A stretch of DNA of 64,000 bases from Amoebidium appalachense (Eukaryota; Ichthyosporea): positions 4,278,001 through 4,342,000 of the forward strand of contig CAVNZM010000006.1 of assembly GCA_963693365.1 (NCBI GenBank). Reading direction: 5' to 3'. Shown here piece by piece: positions 60,811 to 64,000 of this stretch. The position numbers were made by a program, and so were the translations under genes. Positions within the stretch are counted from its first letter, which is position 1; each line of letters opens with the position of its first letter. The notes beneath the pieces were generated by a model. The model had not been told where the DNA came from, made no database searches, and was given only the letters and a program-made list of their open reading frames with translations.

Positions 60811-61020
60811 TCAGTTGGCCTTCTTTTTTTGCTCGGGGGCCACCGCAGCCGCCTTGGCACTGCGCGACCGGAAAATCTCCTCGTACATCTTCTCCATGGA
60901 CGGCCGCAGGGTCTGCTCGGTCACCTCCCTGCCGTTGAGCTGCAGGTACGTGATCAGTTGGGCAGTGGAAAGGTGGTCGGCCAGACCCACGTGTGGGGAC
61001 GTGCGGGCGTGCTTGCGCAT
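60811..61020 (-). CDS. hypothetical small viral protein (69 aa)
   Basis: MRKHARTSPHVGLADHLSTA, a helical middle and a basic end (APEQKKKAN). Stop lies 7 bases before the next start. No family recognised. Confidence 0.45.
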   Translation of the reverse strand: MRKHARTSPHVGLADHLSTAQLITYLQLNGREVTEQTLRPSMEKMYEEIFRSRSAKAAAVAPEQKKKAN

Positions 61021-61050
61021 GTTCTACAGGAGGGGGAACAATTTACAACT

Positions 61051-61434
61051 TTACTCAAGCACCCGCCCGGGGTTCAGCAGCACCAGGGCCTCCTTGGGCC
61101 CGCCCTGGGCCTTGCTGCCCCGCACGTACCAGCCGTCCACGCCGAACGCCTGGCACAGCGTGCGTGCGCGGCGCTGCTGCACGGCCGTCAGCTTCGTGCG
61201 CTGCGAGAGCGCCAGCAGGAGCTGCTTCTCGGGGCTGGGCTGCCCGAGGTCGGGGAGGAGCAGCGTGATGTCGGTCTTGACGGTGTACTGGACGGCATGG
61301 ACGCCCCTCTTCGCGAGGTGCGTGCCGTTGCTGAGGATGCGGGCGCCCTTACGGATAGCGAGGGTGACGTTGCCGTTGAAGTGGCGGGAGTTGCACATCT
61401 TGCGGTCGAGACACAACCCGTTCGGTGCGGGCAT
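61051..61434 (-). CDS. hypothetical viral protein (127 aa)
   Basis: Beta-rich first half (FNGNVTLAIRKGARILSNGT, YTVKTDITLLLPDL), helical second half (LLLALSQRTKLTAVQQRRAR). No family recognised. It diverges from the TATA-driven gene at 61565. Confidence 0.5.
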   Translation of the reverse strand: MPAPNGLCLDRKMCNSRHFNGNVTLAIRKGARILSNGTHLAKRGVHAVQYTVKTDITLLLPDLGQPSPEKQLLLALSQRTKLTAVQQRRARTLCQAFGVDGWYVRGSKAQGGPKEALVLLNPGRVLE

Positions 61435-61520
61435 TTACGAGGGGCTTGCATTATGTGAGGTGCTTTCGGCTTGGCACGCTGCGGCTGTTGGTTTTTGCAC
61501 ATCAAGGGCTTCCTGGCGAA

Positions 61521-61530
61521 GGTATAAAAG
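61521..61530 (+). promoter_or_regulatory. TATA box of the 175-aa gene
   Basis: GGTATAAAAG, 35-44 bases before the ATG at 61565. Confidence 0.7.
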
Positions 61531-61564
61531 GCCAACACACTCCCACAGGAGCTCAGTCTGCAAC

Positions 61565-62092
61565 ATGGAGTTCCCAACATCTTCTACTGACTCCAAGACC
61601 ATGACTGGGAGAGGCGACATCGACCTTGATAGTGACGAAGACTACTTCCGGCTTCGCATTGCATCCCTGCCATCAGAAGCTTCTCCTGACATGCGCTTGG
61701 ATGAGTGCGAGTATGGCCGTAGGCTTGCACGCGAGGTGTCCCATGATGCCGTGATCATGTTGTGGCACAAACACCAAAAATTTGAACACCGCTTCAACCC
61801 GGGCTACTGGAACAGTTTTTTCAAGTGGCACATGAATGTGGACCCGGGGCTCCCAGTGTACAACTCCCTCAGCGACGTGGAGTTGGCTCTGCGCACCGCC
61901 GTCTGTCGTCTGCACAAAGTGTCTTCACTGAACTGTCTGACCTACAACCAGCTCTACAACGTGCTGAAGCGGCTTGCCGTGATGAGATGTGCTCCAGCAC
62001 AGAAGTTTGAGTTGCAGCTTGTCTTCGGCGACAAGCTTTCCAATGCACCAGCAGTCAAACGTGACCGCGCCACTGGGCTGGGGAGCATGTAA
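61565..62092 (+). CDS. hypothetical viral protein (175 aa)
   Basis: An acidic N-terminus (GDIDLDSDEDYFRL) followed by a helical domain (EYGRRLAREVSHDAVIMLWH, YWNSFFKWHM, LELALRTAVCRL-like and LYNVLKRLAVM). No family recognised. It overlaps the 3' end of the opposite nuclease gene by 38 bases. Confidence 0.55.
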   Translation: MEFPTSSTDSKTMTGRGDIDLDSDEDYFRLRIASLPSEASPDMRLDECEYGRRLAREVSHDAVIMLWHKHQKFEHRFNPGYWNSFFKWHMNVDPGLPVYNSLSDVELALRTAVCRLHKVSSLNCLTYNQLYNVLKRLAVMRCAPAQKFELQLVFGDKLSNAPAVKRDRATGLGSM

Positions 62093-62792
62093 GAGCTGCT
62101 TCCAGCACCGCGTTTATGACGTCTTCAACTCTAAAGCCTTCGCCGTGTGGATTGTATTTGATAACCGTCAAGCCCTTGCTCTTGAGAAAGGCATCTCGTG
62201 TCTGTTCGTATTTCTCATCCCTGTCTTTATGACCATGTTCGTCACATTCTACCACAAGCCCCAAAGAAGCATAATACAAATCGACCCTATAACTGCCGAT
62301 GTAGACTTCTCGTTTTCCGTGTAGACAAGCAGTTGCACGCATGACCATTTCAATTGTTTCACTTTCTATGCATGTTGCTTTTGAATTTGGTATCCATGTT
62401 AGCATAACGTCACGGAGCCTAAAGAGGTCAAGATACAATTGCTTGTGCTTGTTGGCCATCTTGCTGGACAAGATTCCATAGGCAAGTATCTGTCTGGATG
62501 TTTGGGCATCTGTGACCGGTGTTGGATATCCTCTTCCAGCCCCTGCCACAGAGTTGAAATAAAAAGGCTCGCCTACACGGCCTTTGTACCTCTTGAAGCC
62601 TTTAAATACATCACGAGAACGTTGTGTCGTTCGTCCGGTAATCGGGTTATTCATTCGCAGTTTATGGATAACATAATCGGGCGGCATGCCAAGCACGCTG
62701 AGGAGGTCGTTGACAAATATGCCGCCATCCTCACACACACGTACCTTTATGCCCAGAAGGACTGCGTGTTTGAACTCCTTCATGTCATACAT
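62055..62792 (-). CDS. Bro/MSV199-like N-terminal domain fused to a Vsr/DUF559-like endonuclease (245 aa)
   Basis: The first 120 residues (GGIFVNDLLSVLGMPPDYVI, LRDVMLTWIP) resemble the DNA-binding N-terminus of MSV199/Bro-type proteins of insect viruses and giant viruses. The C-terminal half is a Vsr-like nuclease: REVYIGSYRVDLYYASLGLV, VECDEHGHKDRDEKYEQTRD, LKSKGLTVIKYNPHGEGF, with the Asp and Glu-x-Asp of the PD-(D/E)XK core. Such fusions behave as mobile or homing genes. The gene is clearly AT-richer than its neighbours, which fits recent arrival. Confidence 0.7.
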   Translation of the reverse strand: MYDMKEFKHAVLLGIKVRVCEDGGIFVNDLLSVLGMPPDYVIHKLRMNNPITGRTTQRSRDVFKGFKRYKGRVGEPFYFNSVAGAGRGYPTPVTDAQTSRQILAYGILSSKMANKHKQLYLDLFRLRDVMLTWIPNSKATCIESETIEMVMRATACLHGKREVYIGSYRVDLYYASLGLVVECDEHGHKDRDEKYEQTRDAFLKSKGLTVIKYNPHGEGFRVEDVINAVLEAALTCSPAQWRGHV

Positions 62793-62816
62793 GGTGTAAG
62801 ATAATTTTAAAAACCG

Positions 62817-62945
62817 CTAGGCAAAGTACCCGTTCAGTTCGTTCAGCAGGTTCAGCAGCATGGCCGCAAACAGCACGAACGTGGCAATCAGTCGCGCGTA
62901 CTTGAGCTTGTAGTCAAACGTCCATTGGTCGGGCAGGAGCTTCAT
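62817..62945 (-). CDS. small single-span membrane protein (42 aa)
   Basis: ATG at 62945, stop at 62817-62819. Reads MKLLPDQWTFDYKLKYARLI, then a hydrophobic segment (IATFVLFAAMLLNLL, about residues 20-34) and a short polar end. It fills the gap between two genes exactly, and AATAAA of the upstream gene lies at 62964-62969. Small membrane proteins of this size are common in giant-virus virions; no family recognised. Confidence 0.5.
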   Translation of the reverse strand: MKLLPDQWTFDYKLKYARLIATFVLFAAMLLNLLNELNGYFA

Positions 62946-62963
62946 GTTGCTTCAGCCCCCTAT

Positions 62964-62969
62964 TTTATT
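62964..62969 (-). terminator. polyadenylation signal after the coiled-coil gene
   Basis: AATAAA on the minus strand, about 27 bases after the stop at 62996. Confidence 0.5.
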
Positions 62970-62995
62970 GCCTGGTTGCCCCGTCCCCACCCCCC

Positions 62996-63985
62996 TTACC
63001 CCTCCTTCGTCTCCTTGCCCTGGTTCAACATCTCCGCCAGCCTTCGCTTGCGCGCCTGCATGCGCGTGCGCGTCTCCTGGTCCACGTAGTCGTCGTCGTC
63101 CGAGGTCTCGACGTCCTCGCCGGCCGCCCGGCGTGACTCGCGGTCGGTGACGTAGGCGCCGTAGAGGTCCGTGATGACCCGTGCGTCCTTGTTGATGGGA
63201 TGCGGGAACCCGGCCACCAGCTCCGGCAGCCGCGGCGTGCACTTCTGCACGCGCACGCGCACGTACTGCACGCGGAGCATCTCGTAGCGCGCGAGCAGCG
63301 TCTCGTGGTCGTCCTTGAGCTTGTTGAACTGGATCTCCTTCTGCTGCAGCGCGGCCACGCGGGCGTTGAGGTGGCGGATGTGCTCGACGTAGCGCTCGCA
63401 CTCTGGGTTGCTGCGCTTCATCTTCTCCAGTTGGTCCTTGAGCAGCTCGTTCTCGCGCTTGGCCGCGTGCAGCTGGCCCTTGTCCTCCACCGTCTCCTTG
63501 AGCGACTTGTAGTTGGCCCGCAGCTCCACCAGCTCGCGGTTGTTGGTCTCGGCGTTCTGGATGGACTCGCGTGCCTCGCGCAGGTCCAGCATGATCGCAC
63601 GGGCGGTGGACTCGTCCACGCCCTTGCGCTGCAGCGTGCTCTGGTCGCCGATGCCCTGCAGGATGTGCACCAACACGTTGGCAATCTCGCGTGTGAGCGC
63701 GCCGTTGCTGCGGTTGGTCCCGTTCAGCTGCTCGCGGAACCGGGACATGTCAATGGGCAAATTCCACACGACCTCCTTCGAGTCCTTGTTTATATTCCCG
63801 TCCTTGTCCAAAGTGGGCATGTCCGAAAACGCCAGCTCCACAGCCATTGTAGCAGTGGAGCTGTCACTGGCAAATGATTGCAGGGCAGTTTCGATGGCCG
63901 GCGGGAGTTTGTTGTAGATGTCGCCTATCACTTTCTGGTGGCTCGAGATGACGGCGTTGTTTTGGTTCAACAGCTTGGCGATCAT
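62996..63985 (-). CDS. coiled-coil viral protein (329 aa or longer; may extend beyond the window)
   Basis: Residues about 130-245 form a long heptad-rich helix (AETNNRELVELRANYKSL, KRENELLKDQLEKMKRS, LKDDHETLLARYEMLRV), followed by a short globular part (ARVITDLYGAYVTDRESR) and an acidic-basic tail. The ATG at 63985 is the first visible, but the frame stays open upstream to the window edge at 64000, so the true start may lie outside. A structural or scaffold role is possible; no family recognised. Confidence 0.55.
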   Translation of the reverse strand: MIAKLLNQNNAVISSHQKVIGDIYNKLPPAIETALQSFASDSSTATMAVELAFSDMPTLDKDGNINKDSKEVVWNLPIDMSRFREQLNGTNRSNGALTREIANVLVHILQGIGDQSTLQRKGVDESTARAIMLDLREARESIQNAETNNRELVELRANYKSLKETVEDKGQLHAAKRENELLKDQLEKMKRSNPECERYVEHIRHLNARVAALQQKEIQFNKLKDDHETLLARYEMLRVQYVRVRVQKCTPRLPELVAGFPHPINKDARVITDLYGAYVTDRESRRAAGEDVETSDDDDYVDQETRTRMQARKRRLAEMLNQGKETKEG

Positions 63986-64000
63986 ATCGGTTACACTCTT

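Noticed and set aside
60794-61564. Upstream extension of the 175-aa gene
   Set aside because: The extension runs antisense through three genes; the ATG at 61565 follows a TATA box at the expected distance.

Overview
The window joins two very different kinds of DNA across a run of exactly 500 N (40764-41263). The left part (1-40763) is intron-bearing nuclear DNA full of poly-C/poly-G tracts, (CA)n/(GT)n and (GA)n microsatellites and small mobile elements. Three spliced host genes can be read with every exon in phase: the 3' half of a PKN/Pkc1-type AGC protein kinase (+), a complete 499-aa tRNA dimethylallyltransferase of the TRIT1/MOD5 type with a C-terminal zinc finger (-), and a complete 365-aa zinc-less MDR-family oxidoreductase (+). 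Two intronless, closely related multi-pass membrane protein genes lie in opposite orientation 14 kb apart; one carries a single-base frameshift. The PKN/Pkc1-type kinase points to an opisthokont, and the gene style would fit a unicellular holozoan such as an ichthyosporean, but this is inference and no species can be named from the sequence.

The right part (41264-64000) is a compact, intron-free, mostly GC-rich block of about 27 genes with almost no spacers and no microsatellites. It holds hallmark genes of large DNA viruses of the phylum Nucleocytoviricota: a double jelly-roll major capsid protein, the late transcription factor VLTF3, an Erv1/Alr-type thiol oxidase and a probable poxvirus A16/G9/J5-like entry-fusion protein. 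With them are a SWIB-domain protein, an aquaporin, a RecB-like PD-(D/E)XK nuclease, a triple zinc-ribbon putative nuclease, a two-module HNH protein, a Bro/MSV199-like plus Vsr-like endonuclease, a possible retropepsin-like protease, a possible ADP-ribosyltransferase-fold protein and a three-member paralogous family of unknown function. Both window ends cut into this block (a gene enters from the gap, and the last reading frame stays open to base 64000), so it is part of a larger viral genome or giant endogenous viral element. DNA polymerase, packaging ATPase, primase-helicase and RNA polymerase genes are not in the window.

Viral genes repeatedly show a TATA box (GGTATAAAAGG or similar) 30-60 bases before the start codon and AATAAA at or just after the stop codon, as if read by a nuclear Pol II-like system. 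Two of them appear broken by single small indels; the rest are open, so the block is either a recent insertion or a co-assembled virus.

Layout: 1-3535 kinase; 3536-5718 intergenic with a dispersed repeat; 5719-11518 tRNA-modifying enzyme; 11519-11944 shared promoter; 11945-17676 oxidoreductase; 18724-20134 duplicated promoter-like repeats around an uncharacterised frame; 21559-22987 broken membrane protein gene; 22988-35995 repeat-rich DNA with a palindromic foldback element (33783-34099); 35996-37468 intact membrane protein gene; 38819-40459 a PIF/Harbinger-like non-autonomous element; 40764-41263 gap; 41264-64000 viral block.
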